From contig NZ_VIRS01000031.1 of assembly GCF_006912135.1 (NCBI RefSeq), positions 1-64,000 on the forward strand: a stretch of DNA of 64,000 nucleotides. The letters run 5' to 3'. Of the stretch, positions 16,545 through 23,959 are shown in pieces. Each line of letters opens with the position of its first letter. Position 1 is the first letter of the stretch. The DNA comes from Cryptosporangium phraense (GTDB taxonomy: Bacteria; Actinomycetota; Actinomycetes; Mycobacteriales; Cryptosporangiaceae). The position numbers and the translations under genes are program-made. The notes under the pieces are model-generated. The model ran no database searches, had not been told where the DNA came from, and was given only the letters and a program-made list of their open reading frames with translations.

Positions 16545-17705
16545 TCAGTTGTCCGTGTCCGTGGGGTGCAGGCGTTTACTTCGGCTGAGCAGGGCAGCGA
16601 CGGCGGGCGCCAGCAACAGCATGACGAGCAGCCGCAGGACCTGGACCGTGAGGATCAGCGTGGTGTCGGCGCCGGTGCTGGTGGCGGTCGCGAGCACCGC
16701 GTAGAGGCCGCCCGGTGTCGTGGCCAGGTAGCCGTCGAGCGGGGACGCGCCGGCCAGGCTCAGCAGCGGGATGCCGACCGCGGCGGTGGCCACGATCAGC
16801 GCGACGACCAGCGTGATCGCCAGTGGGAGGACGCGGCGGACGGCCTTGAGGCTCTCGCGGGTGAACGAGAGGCCGACCTGGAGCCCGATCAGCGCGTAGG
16901 CGACCTGTTCGACGGGGCCGGGCACGGTGGCGTGGGCGGAGAGGCCGGTGGCGGTGAGGACGGCGGCCAGGACCATCGGGCCGAGCAGGGAGACGGCGGG
17001 GATTTTCGGGAGATATCTCGCCAGGAGGAGGCCGGCGGTCACGCAGACGGCGGTGAAGAGCAGGCTCCCGTGCTGGGTGGGCAGTTGAGCGGGGCCGTGG
17101 TGGCCGGCCGGGAGCGCGCTGGCCACCGCGGGCATGGCGACGACGATGATCAGCACCCGCAGGTACTGGACGACCGCGACGACGCGCTGGTCGGCGCCGA
17201 GTTCCGAACTGATCGCGGTGAGCCCCGACGCACCACCGGCGACCAGGGAGAACGACCCGGTGATCGGGTCGAGGTCTCGGTGCAGGCCGAGCAGGATGCC
17301 GCCGAGGACGCTGATCACGAGCGTGGCCAGGGTGGCGGCGAGAACGATCAGCCAGTCGCTCGCCAGCGCGCCGATCGCGCTCGGCTGGACCAGTGCGCCG
17401 ATCAGGACGCCGATGCAGGCCTGGGCGAGCCGGTTGGCGAGGCTCGGGAGTTTGACCGGCGGATGGTCGGGCCAGCGGGACCGGAACGGACGGACCGAGA
17501 CCACGACGCCGACCAGTAGCGCGGCGAACAGGGTCGCGGAGGGGAGCCCGAGGGCGGTGAACGCGTAGGCGAGGGCGGTAGTCGCGGCGGCGACGAAGAT
17601 CCAGGTTCTCAGCGTGGTTTCTTCTCCGAGCGAAGCGTGGTTCTTTTCGGGGCCAGCGCGTTTTTTTAGGGCTGGACGAGCCGCCGGAGCCAGCGGGCCT
17701 GCCAT
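16545..17705 (-). CDS. AbrB-family membrane protein (putative permease)
   Basis: A membrane protein of the AbrB family (PF05145, sometimes labelled ammonia monooxygenase regulator), not the DNA-binding AbrB. About ten hydrophobic segments form two repeats, with family blocks GLPSATLFAALLVG, TGSFSLVAGGASGLTAISSELGADQR and DGYLATTPGGLYAVLATATS. The only standard start is the ATG at 17705, which overlaps the upstream phosphatase gene by 40 bp and adds about 30 polar residues not typical of the family. A CTG at 17612 with GGAGAAG eight bases before it would begin at the first helix, where relatives begin, and may be the true start. Substrate unknown. Confidence 0.82.
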   Translation of the reverse strand: MAGPLAPAARPALKKRAGPEKNHASLGEETTLRTWIFVAAATTALAYAFTALGLPSATLFAALLVGVVVSVRPFRSRWPDHPPVKLPSLANRLAQACIGVLIGALVQPSAIGALASDWLIVLAATLATLVISVLGGILLGLHRDLDPITGSFSLVAGGASGLTAISSELGADQRVVAVVQYLRVLIIVVAMPAVASALPAGHHGPAQLPTQHGSLLFTAVCVTAGLLLARYLPKIPAVSLLGPMVLAAVLTATGLSAHATVPGPVEQVAYALIGLQVGLSFTRESLKAVRRVLPLAITLVVALIVATAAVGIPLLSLAGASPLDGYLATTPGGLYAVLATATSTGADTTLILTVQVLRLLVMLLLAPAVAALLSRSKRLHPTDTDN

Positions 17706-18055
17706 GGGGTTTCCACGGCGTGGCGGTCGTATTCGCGGCGGACCCAGGAAACCGCTTCGGCCGGAGGCAGGCCGTCGAGGATGGCCAGCGCGGCTATCGC
17801 GGTGCCGGTCCGGCCCCGGCCGCCACGGCAGGCGACCTCGACGAACTCGCCCGCATGGGCGCGACGGAGTCCCTCGGCCAGCGCGTCGATCGCGTCGGCC
17901 CGGTCGCGGGGGATCCAGAAGTCGGGCCAGTCGATCCGGCGGTGCGGCCAGGGTGGGAGCGGGCCCGGGGCGAGGGCCAGCAGGAAGTCGGCCGGCGTCT
18001 CAGGGGCGTCACGCAGGCGCCGACCGCGAATTCTGGCGCCGGACGGCAGTTCCAT
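17666..18055 (-). CDS. Protein phosphatase, Cys-based (PTP/DSP-like)
   Basis: A 129-residue small phosphatase. The P-loop is complete, VACRGGRGRTGTA (CX5R with the nucleophilic Cys and binding Arg), followed by the AILDGLPPAEAVSWVR helix. The general acid is probably in the WPDFWIPRD segment. This resembles compact bacterial tyrosine or dual-specificity phosphatases. The ATG is followed by MELPSGARIRGRRLRD. Its end overlaps the annotated AbrB start by 40 bp; with the alternative AbrB start there is no overlap. It is divergent from a methyltransferase. Confidence 0.85.
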   Translation of the reverse strand: MELPSGARIRGRRLRDAPETPADFLLALAPGPLPPWPHRRIDWPDFWIPRDRADAIDALAEGLRRAHAGEFVEVACRGGRGRTGTAIAALAILDGLPPAEAVSWVRREYDRHAVETPWQARWLRRLVQP

Positions 18056-18093
18056 GGCTCCATTTTGTCAGGGGGTCTGGGCACTCTGTCGGC

Positions 18094-18723
18094 GTGACTG
18101 AGCCACAGCTGATTCGGGCCGGGTACGACTCTCTCGCCGTCGACTGCGCCGATCATTGGGCCGACGAGCTCGACACTCGCCCCGTCGACCGCGCGATCGT
18201 CGACGCGTTCGCCGAGCTCGTCGGCAGCGGCCGAGTGGCCGACGTCGGGTGTGGGCCGGGGATCAAGACCGCTTATCTGCACGAGCGGGGCCTCGACGCG
18301 TTCGGTATCGATCTGTCGCCACAGATGGTCGCGGTCGCTCGGGAGCGGCATCCGCACGTGCGGTTCGAGGTCGGCACGATGCTCGCGCTCGACGTCCCGG
18401 ACGCCTCGCTGGCCGGCGTCGCGGCGATGTTCTCGATCATCCACGTCACCGAAGACCGGCTGCCGACGGTGTTCGCCGAGTTCGCGCGGGTGCTGGCGCC
18501 GGGCGGCCAGGTGCTGCTGGTGTTCCAGACCGACGCCGAGACGCTGCACAAGTCCGAGGCGTTCGGCCGGCCGATCGACATCGACTTCCTGAGGCACCCG
18601 GTGGAGCTCGTCGTCGACCTGCTGTCCGCGGCCGGATTGGCCGTGCACGCGCGCCTGATCCGTGAGCGGGACGAGACGATGACCGCCCGCTACGCGTACC
18701 TCCTCGCGCGGAAGGAGGAGTAG
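18094..18723 (+). CDS. Class I SAM-dependent methyltransferase
   Basis: A 209-residue methyltransferase. Motif I is VADVGCGPGIKTAYL, followed by AFGIDLSPQMVAVAR (motif post-I), MLALDVPDASLAGVAAMFSIIHV and the VLAPGGQVLLVFQ strand. The start is a GTG (VTEPQLIRAGYDSLA) 38 bases from the divergent phosphatase start. Twenty-one bases separate its stop from the next TetR gene, so the two are probably one transcript. The substrate cannot be told; the layout is that of small-molecule methyltransferases. Confidence 0.87.
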   Translation: MTEPQLIRAGYDSLAVDCADHWADELDTRPVDRAIVDAFAELVGSGRVADVGCGPGIKTAYLHERGLDAFGIDLSPQMVAVARERHPHVRFEVGTMLALDVPDASLAGVAAMFSIIHVTEDRLPTVFAEFARVLAPGGQVLLVFQTDAETLHKSEAFGRPIDIDFLRHPVELVVDLLSAAGLAVHARLIRERDETMTARYAYLLARKEE

Positions 18724-18744
18724 GAGAGCTGCCAAGATGGGCGG

Positions 18745-19392
18745 ATGGCAGGTCTTTCGCGGTCGCGCATCGTCGAGGCCGCGATCGCGTTGCTCGACGA
18801 GGCGGGGGAGAGCGGGCTGACGTTTCGGGCGTTGTCGGCCGCGTTGAAGACCGGGCCGGGGGCGATCTACTGGCACGTGGCGAACAAGAGTGAGCTGCTG
18901 GTGGCGGCTACCGAGGCAGTGCTGGAGGCGGTGCTGGAGGCGCCGCCGGGGCCTGGGCCCGAGGGGCCGCGGGGGCCTGAGGGGGCGATCCGGACGTTGG
19001 CGCTCGGGGTGTTCGATGCGATCGATGCTCATCCGTGGGTCGGTACCCAGGTCGCCCGGCCGGAGTCGCAGCCCATGGCGCTGGCGATCTTCGAACGCTT
19101 CGGGCAGCAGATCCAGGTGATCGGCGCGCCGATCGAGGCTCAGTTCGACGCCGCATCGGCGCTGCTGTACTACACGCTCGGCGTCGCCGGGCAGAACGCC
19201 GCGAACGCCCGCGCCCAGGATCCGGGCACGAGCCGCACCGACGTCCTGGCCGGCGCCTCGGCCGAGCTCGACCCGGCCGACTTCCCGTTCCTCCACGCCG
19301 TCGCCGGTCAGCTCCGTGACCACGACGACCGGGCTCAGTTCCTGGCCGGCGTCGACCTGATCCTGGCCGGTATCCGCAGCTCAGCCCGGTAG
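18745..19392 (+). CDS. TetR family regulator (TetR_C type)
   Basis: A 215-residue repressor. The helix-turn-helix is in residues 5-50 (RIVEAAIALLDEAGESGLTF, then GAIYWHVANKSELL). The C-terminal ligand domain resembles the TetR class C-domain (FDAIDAHPWVGTQVA, then ASALLYYTLGVAGQNAANAR). A Pro/Gly-rich loop at about 67-80 (APPGPGPEGPRGPEGA) is unusual within this fold. It follows the methyltransferase gene. The 3' end overlaps the convergent VOC gene by 12 bp. Confidence 0.88.
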   Translation: MAGLSRSRIVEAAIALLDEAGESGLTFRALSAALKTGPGAIYWHVANKSELLVAATEAVLEAVLEAPPGPGPEGPRGPEGAIRTLALGVFDAIDAHPWVGTQVARPESQPMALAIFERFGQQIQVIGAPIEAQFDAASALLYYTLGVAGQNAANARAQDPGTSRTDVLAGASAELDPADFPFLHAVAGQLRDHDDRAQFLAGVDLILAGIRSSAR

Positions 19393-20007
19393 GACGCGGA
19401 AGACGTTGCCGTCCGGATCGGCCAACCGGTCGGAGCCCTCGACGCGCGTCGCGCCGAGCGACAGCAACCACCCGACGTCGGCCGAGGAGAGCTCGAACCA
19501 GATCCGGTCGGGACCGGTCCGCGGCATCAACGGCGGGCCGCCCCAGGAAATTTTCGGGCCGCCCTGCGGTGACTGGATCGCGGTCTCCTCACCCTGGTCC
19601 CAGACCAGCGGCCAGCCGAGCGCCGCGCTCCAGAACTCGCCTACCTGCCGGGACCCGTCGCAGGCCAGCGCACCGATGAACCCGCAGCCGGCGAGGAACT
19701 GGTTGCCGGGCTCGATGACGCAGAACTCGTTGCCCTCCGGGTCGGCGAGCACGACGTGCCCCTCTTCTGGCCGCTGTCCGACGTCGACGTGCCGGGCCCC
19801 GAGCCGGAGCGCCCGCGCGACCGTTTCGCGCTGGTCGTCGAGCGAGGTGCTCGTCAGGTCGAAGTGGGCGCGGTTCTGGCTCGTCTTCAGGGTTGTCGTT
19901 CTTTCGAACTTGGTGGTGAACCCGGGGTTCGGACCCAGTAATTCGGCCCAGAATCGCTCCTGCCGCTCGGGATGGAGCGCAGCGAAGCAGATCGCGGAGA
20001 GGCTCAT
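19381..20007 (-). CDS. VOC superfamily protein (two glyoxalase-like modules)
   Basis: A 208-residue protein with two paired beta-alpha-beta-beta-beta modules of the vicinal oxygen chelate fold. Module one runs from about 1 to 105 (ICFAALHPERQERFWAELLG to VVLADPEGNEFCVIEPG) and module two to the end (GFIGALACDGSRQVGEFWSA to RLADPDGNVFRVLPG). This resembles glyoxalase-like proteins with weak metal-ligand conservation. Its ATG overlaps the tetR stop by four bases, so it is the second gene of a tetR-VOC unit. Substrate unknown. Confidence 0.85.
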   Translation of the reverse strand: MSLSAICFAALHPERQERFWAELLGPNPGFTTKFERTTTLKTSQNRAHFDLTSTSLDDQRETVARALRLGARHVDVGQRPEEGHVVLADPEGNEFCVIEPGNQFLAGCGFIGALACDGSRQVGEFWSAALGWPLVWDQGEETAIQSPQGGPKISWGGPPLMPRTGPDRIWFELSSADVGWLLSLGATRVEGSDRLADPDGNVFRVLPG

Positions 20008-20579
20008 CCCAGCTTTGTACCCGTCCAGACCGCCACGGTGTCGATCGCTCGGGTGATGACCTCGTCCGGCACCGCTCCGCGCTGCATGGCCGTCCGGTAG
20101 ACCAGCGGCCCGATGAGCAGGGCGGCGGCATCGGCCGGTTTCACGGCCGGTTGCGCCTCGCCGGATTCGGACGCCAGCCTCAGCGCCACGCCGACCCGGT
20201 CGTTGAGGTTCGCGACCGACGCGTCGCGCTGTTTGGCGATCTCGACGTCCCACAGCGCCCCGTGCATCAGCGTCAGCGTGACCGCCGCGACCTCGGGTTG
20301 GGCCATCTCGTCGGCCAGCCCGCGGAGCTCCCGGTGGAGCCAGGCCCGCACCGGGGTCCGCGGTTCCCGGAACCACGGCAGGTCCGACCCGGACATCGCG
20401 TCGAGCAGCAGCGCTTCGGTGCGCGCCCAGTGTCGGTAGACGGTGGCCCGCCCGACGCCGGCCTGTTCGGCCACCCGCTGGTGGGTGACCGCGGTGGGTC
20501 CGTGGCGGAGCAGCAGTTCGCGAGCGGCGGCCAGGATCGCCTCCCGGCTGCGGGTCGCGCGTGGGTCTGTCTGCTTCAC
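20004..20579 (-). CDS. TetR family regulator, divergent from an SDR gene
   Basis: A 191-residue TetR protein. The helix-turn-helix region is SREAILAAARELLLRHGPTA with VGRATVYRHWARTEALLLDA. I place the start at the GTG at 20579 rather than the upstream GTG at 20600, because TAGAAT lies exactly seven bases before it and the longer frame would run into the operator. It faces an SDR gene across a region carrying two TGAGACA-type inverted repeats, so it likely represses both itself with the VOC gene and the SDR gene. Ligand unknown. Confidence 0.87.
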   Translation of the reverse strand: MKQTDPRATRSREAILAAARELLLRHGPTAVTHQRVAEQAGVGRATVYRHWARTEALLLDAMSGSDLPWFREPRTPVRAWLHRELRGLADEMAQPEVAAVTLTLMHGALWDVEIAKQRDASVANLNDRVGVALRLASESGEAQPAVKPADAAALLIGPLVYRTAMQRGAVPDEVITRAIDTVAVWTGTKLG

Positions 20580-20586
20580 GAGACCG

Positions 20587-20592
20587 ATTCTA
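20587..20592 (-). promoter_or_regulatory. -10 element of the tetR-VOC unit
   Basis: TAGAAT on the minus strand, seven bases before the GTG at 20579. Confidence 0.5.
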
Positions 20593-20609
20593 TGAGACAC
20601 GTTGACTCA
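20593..20609. promoter_or_regulatory. TetR operator O1 (imperfect)
   Basis: TGAGACAC-G-TTGACTCA, an imperfect inverted repeat (six of eight pairs) matching the perfect site O2. It directly abuts the tetR -10 hexamer and covers the position expected for the SDR -35. Confidence 0.6.
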
Positions 20610-20616
20610 TGTCGTC

Positions 20617-20622
20617 TACTCT
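20617..20622 (+). promoter_or_regulatory. -10 element of the SDR gene
   Basis: TACTCT, seven bases before the ATG at 20630; leaderless type. Confidence 0.5.
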
Positions 20623-20623
20623 C

Positions 20624-20640
20624 TGAGACATGATGTCTCA
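20624..20640. promoter_or_regulatory. TetR operator O2 (perfect palindrome)
   Basis: TGAGACATGATGTCTCA has perfect eight-base arms around one G. It covers the expected transcription start and the first codons of the SDR gene. Its centre is 31 bases from that of O1, about three helical turns. Confidence 0.65.
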
Positions 20641-21478
20641 GAAATCGATAGCCCTGGTGACCGGCGCGACCGGGGGTATGGGTCGCGTGCTGGTGAGGTC
20701 GCTCGCCGGGGCCGGCAACACGGTCGTGGCGGTTGCCCGGAGCGCGGCCCGCGCGGACGAGCTCCGAGAGGCGGTCGCACCGTTACCCGTGGAGGTGCTG
20801 ATCGGGGATCTGTCTTCGCGCGACGACGTGTTCCGGCTGGCTCAGCGGTTCACGACGCTCAACCTGTTGATCAACAACGCCGGTGCGCATTTCCGTCATC
20901 GGACGGTCAACGCTGACGGCATCGAGATGCACGTGGCCGTCAACTATCTCGGTGGATATCTGTTGACCGAGTTACTTCGCCCGGCGCTGCTCGCGGGGGC
21001 GCCGGCTCGGGTCGTGAACGTCGTGTCGGCGTCGCTGGCCGACACCCGGCAGGTCAAGATCCGTCGTCGGCCCCGGCCGGTCGGCCTCGGCGACCTCCGC
21101 GCGCTCACCGACGTCAACCCCGAGGCCGGTTTCACGGCCTACGCGCGGTCCAAGCTCCTGACACTGATGGCCGGCTACCGGCTCGCGGAGGAACTCGACG
21201 GAACCGGTGTGACGGTCAACTCCGTGCATCCCGGGGTCGTCGGCACCGACATCGTCGACGACATGACTCCGGCGTACCTGAGGCTGTTCGGCGGCTTGAT
21301 CAAGCGGTCGTTGCTGACGCCCGAGGAGGGGGCCGCGTCGATCCTTCGCGTCGCCGGTCTATCGGGTGTGACCGGCCGGTATTTCGACCGGGACGTCGAG
21401 GCACGATCGTCGGAGGTGTCGTACGACCGGGCTCTTCAGGAGCGTCTTCTGGCGATCAGTCGGCCCTATCTTTCGTGA
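20630..21478 (+). CDS. Short-chain dehydrogenase/reductase
   Basis: A 282-residue SDR enzyme, closest in layout to retinol dehydrogenase-like or protochlorophyllide-reductase-like members. The NAD(P) loop is ALVTGATGGMGRVLV, followed by LLINNAGAHF (NNAG motif) and the catalytic YARSK (TAYARSKLLTLMAGYRL). The ending VNSVHPGVVGTDIVDD is typical. The first ATG (20630) is immediately followed by a second; there is no ribosome site, and TACTCT seven bases upstream suggests a leaderless transcript. Control by the divergent TetR is likely. Substrate unknown. Confidence 0.9.
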   Translation: MMSQKSIALVTGATGGMGRVLVRSLAGAGNTVVAVARSAARADELREAVAPLPVEVLIGDLSSRDDVFRLAQRFTTLNLLINNAGAHFRHRTVNADGIEMHVAVNYLGGYLLTELLRPALLAGAPARVVNVVSASLADTRQVKIRRRPRPVGLGDLRALTDVNPEAGFTAYARSKLLTLMAGYRLAEELDGTGVTVNSVHPGVVGTDIVDDMTPAYLRLFGGLIKRSLLTPEEGAASILRVAGLSGVTGRYFDRDVEARSSEVSYDRALQERLLAISRPYLS

Positions 21479-21697
21479 GCGGGGTCACACGCGTCGGCGG
21501 GGAATGATCGGGCGGCCCTCGTGCTTACATGAGGTGCCGGTTCGGTCCATGCCCCCGGGCCTCACCATTCGCCGCTGCGAGCGGCCACTCGCCGAGAGGC
21601 GGCTGCCGGGCCGGCACTGACGTTCCTTCGGGCGCGGTCTCAGTTCGAGTCCGCGCCCGAAGAAGTTTTCAGGCGAAGCCGTTCAGGCGGAGCCGTT

Positions 21698-22306
21698 TTA
21701 GGCGAAGCCGGCTGTTCGGAAGAGCCCGTAGCCGACCGCCGCGAACGGAACCGCGAGCAGCAGGGCCGCTCCGCGCCGAGGCCAGGGCGCGCGGAACAGC
21801 AGGGCGAGCGCGATCCCGATTCCGACGTCGAGCAGCGTCGCTTCCAGGCTCTCGGACACCCGGTACGACGGATCACCGAGGCGACCCGCGTACAGCAGCG
21901 CCTCGGCGAACAACACCGCGGGCGGAACGGCGAGCGCGGCGATCTGCCACCGGTCCGTCCGGCGCGCGACAACTCCGGCCGCACCGAAGATCACGCCCGC
22001 GATCAGGCCGAACGTCGTCCACGTCGGGCTCCACAGCGCGCCGATCCGATCGTGCTGAATGAGGAACGCGGCCAGGTAGTAACTCGGCACCGCGACGACG
22101 AGCAGCCCGACCGCGGCCGGGATCGCCCAGCGACCACCCACCCAGTACGCGAACAGGAACGCCGCCACCGCCCAGACCGCGCTGGAGTTGCCCAGACCGC
22201 CGAGCGCGGACGGCACGAACTTGATCCAGACGAAGTCCAGGAAGCCGAGGAGGAACCCGGCCACCAGGGTCGTCGCCGGGAGCCGCCACCCATTACGGAA
22301 TCGCAT
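21698..22306 (-). CDS. DUF6518 family membrane protein
   Basis: A 202-residue integral membrane protein with about six hydrophobic segments, matching the DUF6518 family. N-terminal LVAGFLLGFLDFVWIKFVPS and central PTWTTFGLIAGVIFGAAGVVA are characteristic. Its start lies 77 bases from a block of four 23-bp direct repeats that sits upstream of it. Downstream, up to the SDR stop at 21478, I see no gene. Function unknown. Confidence 0.8.
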   Translation of the reverse strand: MRFRNGWRLPATTLVAGFLLGFLDFVWIKFVPSALGGLGNSSAVWAVAAFLFAYWVGGRWAIPAAVGLLVVAVPSYYLAAFLIQHDRIGALWSPTWTTFGLIAGVIFGAAGVVARRTDRWQIAALAVPPAVLFAEALLYAGRLGDPSYRVSESLEATLLDVGIGIALALLFRAPWPRRGAALLLAVPFAAVGYGLFRTAGFA

Positions 22307-22382
22307 GCCGTCACGGTCGCAGCAGACCCACCCGTCCCGCGTCTGCCGCGTCGGGTATATCGGTATCCGTCCAACGACCTAC

Positions 22383-22474
22383 GTGTGCGAGAGCGACCAA
22401 CCTTCGTGTGGGAGACCGACCGATCGACGTGTGCGAGAGCGACCGATCTAGGTGTGCGAGAGCGACCGACCGAC
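22383..22474. repeat. Four tandem copies of a 23-bp repeat
   Basis: Copies begin at 22383, 22406, 22429 and 22452 with exact 23-base spacing; the core is GTGTGCGAGAGCGACC. Copies 1, 3 and 4 match over this core and copy 2 differs at two bases. The fourth copy lies within the last codons of the tetR gene; the others fill its 3' side, upstream of the DUF6518 gene. Copy 4 may be the ancestral unit. Confidence 0.8.
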
Positions 22475-23122
22475 CCACTCGGCCATCAGCGCGCGCTCGG
22501 CGTCAGTGAGGGCGGGCAGATCGTCGATCACGGTTCCGAAGGTCACCGCTACCGCGCTCACGTCGCCCTCCGGCGTCACCGGGGCCGAGCCGAGGATGCT
22601 GGCGCACACGGCGTCGAACATCGCGTCGGCCAGGTCGAGGCTCCGTCCCTCGGCCGGCATCGACAGCAGCGTGAGGATGCTCCCGACCCCGGCGGCCTGG
22701 ATCATCTGGAACGCGCGCTCCTCGTCGACGCGCAGCAGCCCGGCCTGGGCCAACCGGTGCACGCGCCGGCGCAGCACGGCCGAGCCCGCAGCGACCGCGG
22801 GCGAGGTCCGCTCGGGGTTGAACAGGAGCGTGAACAGCCCGGGGTTGGCCAGCCCGAACTCGGTGTTGACCCGCCACCCGGCCCGCAGGTCCACGACCGG
22901 GTCTTCGTCGACCGAGACCGACTTCGAGGCGACGTACGTCGACATGACGTGCTCGGCCACGGCCTCGACCAGCCCGTCCTTGTCGCCGAACAGGCGGTAG
23001 ATCGTCGGCGCCTGCACGCCTGCGGCCTGCGCGACCGCGCGTGTGGTCACTCCGCGGGGGCCCTCTTCGCGGAGGATTCGTGCAGCGGCCTCAATGATCG
23101 CGTCACGCGTCTCCGAGGACAT
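22448..23122 (-). CDS. TetR/AcrR family regulator
   Basis: A 224-residue TetR protein. The DNA-binding domain holds RDAIIEAAARILREEGPRGV and QAPTIYRLFGDKDGLVEAVA. The effector domain resembles those of actinobacterial TetR proteins with a C-terminal WHG-like fold (FGLANPGLFTLLFNPE). It follows the TIM-barrel gene by nine bases but also has its own TAGCAT -10 hexamer six bases before the ATG. An inverted repeat covers that hexamer, a clear autoregulation signal. Its last codons are built from the 23-bp repeat. Confidence 0.88.
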   Translation of the reverse strand: MSSETRDAIIEAAARILREEGPRGVTTRAVAQAAGVQAPTIYRLFGDKDGLVEAVAEHVMSTYVASKSVSVDEDPVVDLRAGWRVNTEFGLANPGLFTLLFNPERTSPAVAAGSAVLRRRVHRLAQAGLLRVDEERAFQMIQAAGVGSILTLLSMPAEGRSLDLADAMFDAVCASILGSAPVTPEGDVSAVAVTFGTVIDDLPALTDAERALMAEWVGRSLSHT

Positions 23123-23128
23123 AAAACG

Positions 23129-23134
23129 ATGCTA
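23129..23134 (-). promoter_or_regulatory. -10 element of tetR at 23122
   Basis: TAGCAT on the minus strand, six bases before the ATG. Confidence 0.5.
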
Positions 23135-23150
23135 ACGCGAAAACGTTAGC
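23131..23150. promoter_or_regulatory. Operator of tetR at 23122
   Basis: GCTAACG-CGAAAA-CGTTAGC: perfect seven-base arms around six bases. It overlaps the -10 element of the tetR gene and the stop codon of the preceding gene. No T-tract follows, so an operator is likelier than a terminator. Confidence 0.6.
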
Positions 23151-23959
23151 GCCTTGAACTGTTCGGTCTGCTGACGGATCCCGACCTCGGTGGGCAGTCG
23201 CTCGATCGACGACGCCCCGAAGAAGCCCACGACGCCCTCGGTGTTCGCGAGCACGTACTGGGCGTCGGCCGGCTCGGCGATCGGGCCGCCGTGGCACAGG
23301 CACAGGATGTCGGGGTTGATTCGGCGGGCGGCGTCCGCGAGGGCTTGGACCCGTTCGGCGGCCTGGTCCAGGGTGAGCGCGGTCTGCGCCCCGATCGTCC
23401 CGGACGTCGTCAGGCCCATGTGCGGTACCAGGATGTCCGCGCCCGCCCGAGCCATGTCCGCGGCCTGCTCCTCGTCGAAGACGTACGGCGCGGTCAGCAG
23501 ATCCATCTCGTGGGCCGCCCGGATCATGTCGACCTCGAGCCCGAACCCCATCCCGGTCTCTTCGAGGTTCGCCCGGAACACCCCGTCGATCAGCCCGACC
23601 GTCGGAAAGTTCTGCACCCCGGCGAACCCGATGTCGCGCACCTGGCGCAGGAAGTGCGGCATCACCCGGAACGGATCGGTGCCGCACACGCCGGCCAGCA
23701 CTGGCGTCCGCGATACGACCGGGAGCACCTCGTTGGCCATCTCGAGCACGATCGCGTTCGCGTCCCCGTAGGGCAGCAGGCCGGACAGCGACCCGCGGCC
23801 GGCCATCCGGAAGCGCCCCGAGTTGTAGATGATCAGGAGGTCGATGCCGCCGGCCTCGGCCGACTTGGCGGTGATGCCGGTGCCCGCGCCCCCGCCGATG
23901 ATCGGCCGGCCCGCCGCCACCTGGGCCCGGAACCGATCGAGCACGTCCTGCCTGTTCAT
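23132..23959 (-). CDS. TIM-barrel 'PEP hydrolase' family protein (Tm-1 C-terminal half homolog)
   Basis: A 275-residue TIM-barrel protein of the phosphoenolpyruvate hydrolase-like family (PF09370). Blocks are [66 protein letters not shown] and [18 protein letters not shown]. Its ATG overlaps the stop of the UPF0261 gene by four bases. In plants and fungi the same two domains form one polypeptide, as in tomato Tm-1. The true reaction is not established despite the family name. Confidence 0.87.
   Translation of the reverse strand: MNRQDVLDRFRAQVAAGRPIIGGGAGTGITAKSAEAGGIDLLIIYNSGRFRMAGRGSLSGLLPYGDANAIVLEMANEVLPVVSRTPVLAGVCGTDPFRVMPHFLRQVRDIGFAGVQNFPTVGLIDGVFRANLEETGMGFGLEVDMIRAAHEMDLLTAPYVFDEEQAADMARAGADILVPHMGLTTSGTIGAQTALTLDQAAERVQALADAARRINPDILCLCHGGPIAEPADAQYVLANTEGVVGFFGASSIERLPTEVGIRQQTEQFKALTFSR

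Noticed and set aside
22383-22474. 23-bp repeats as a CRISPR array
   Set aside because: The repeats are directly adjacent with no spacers.
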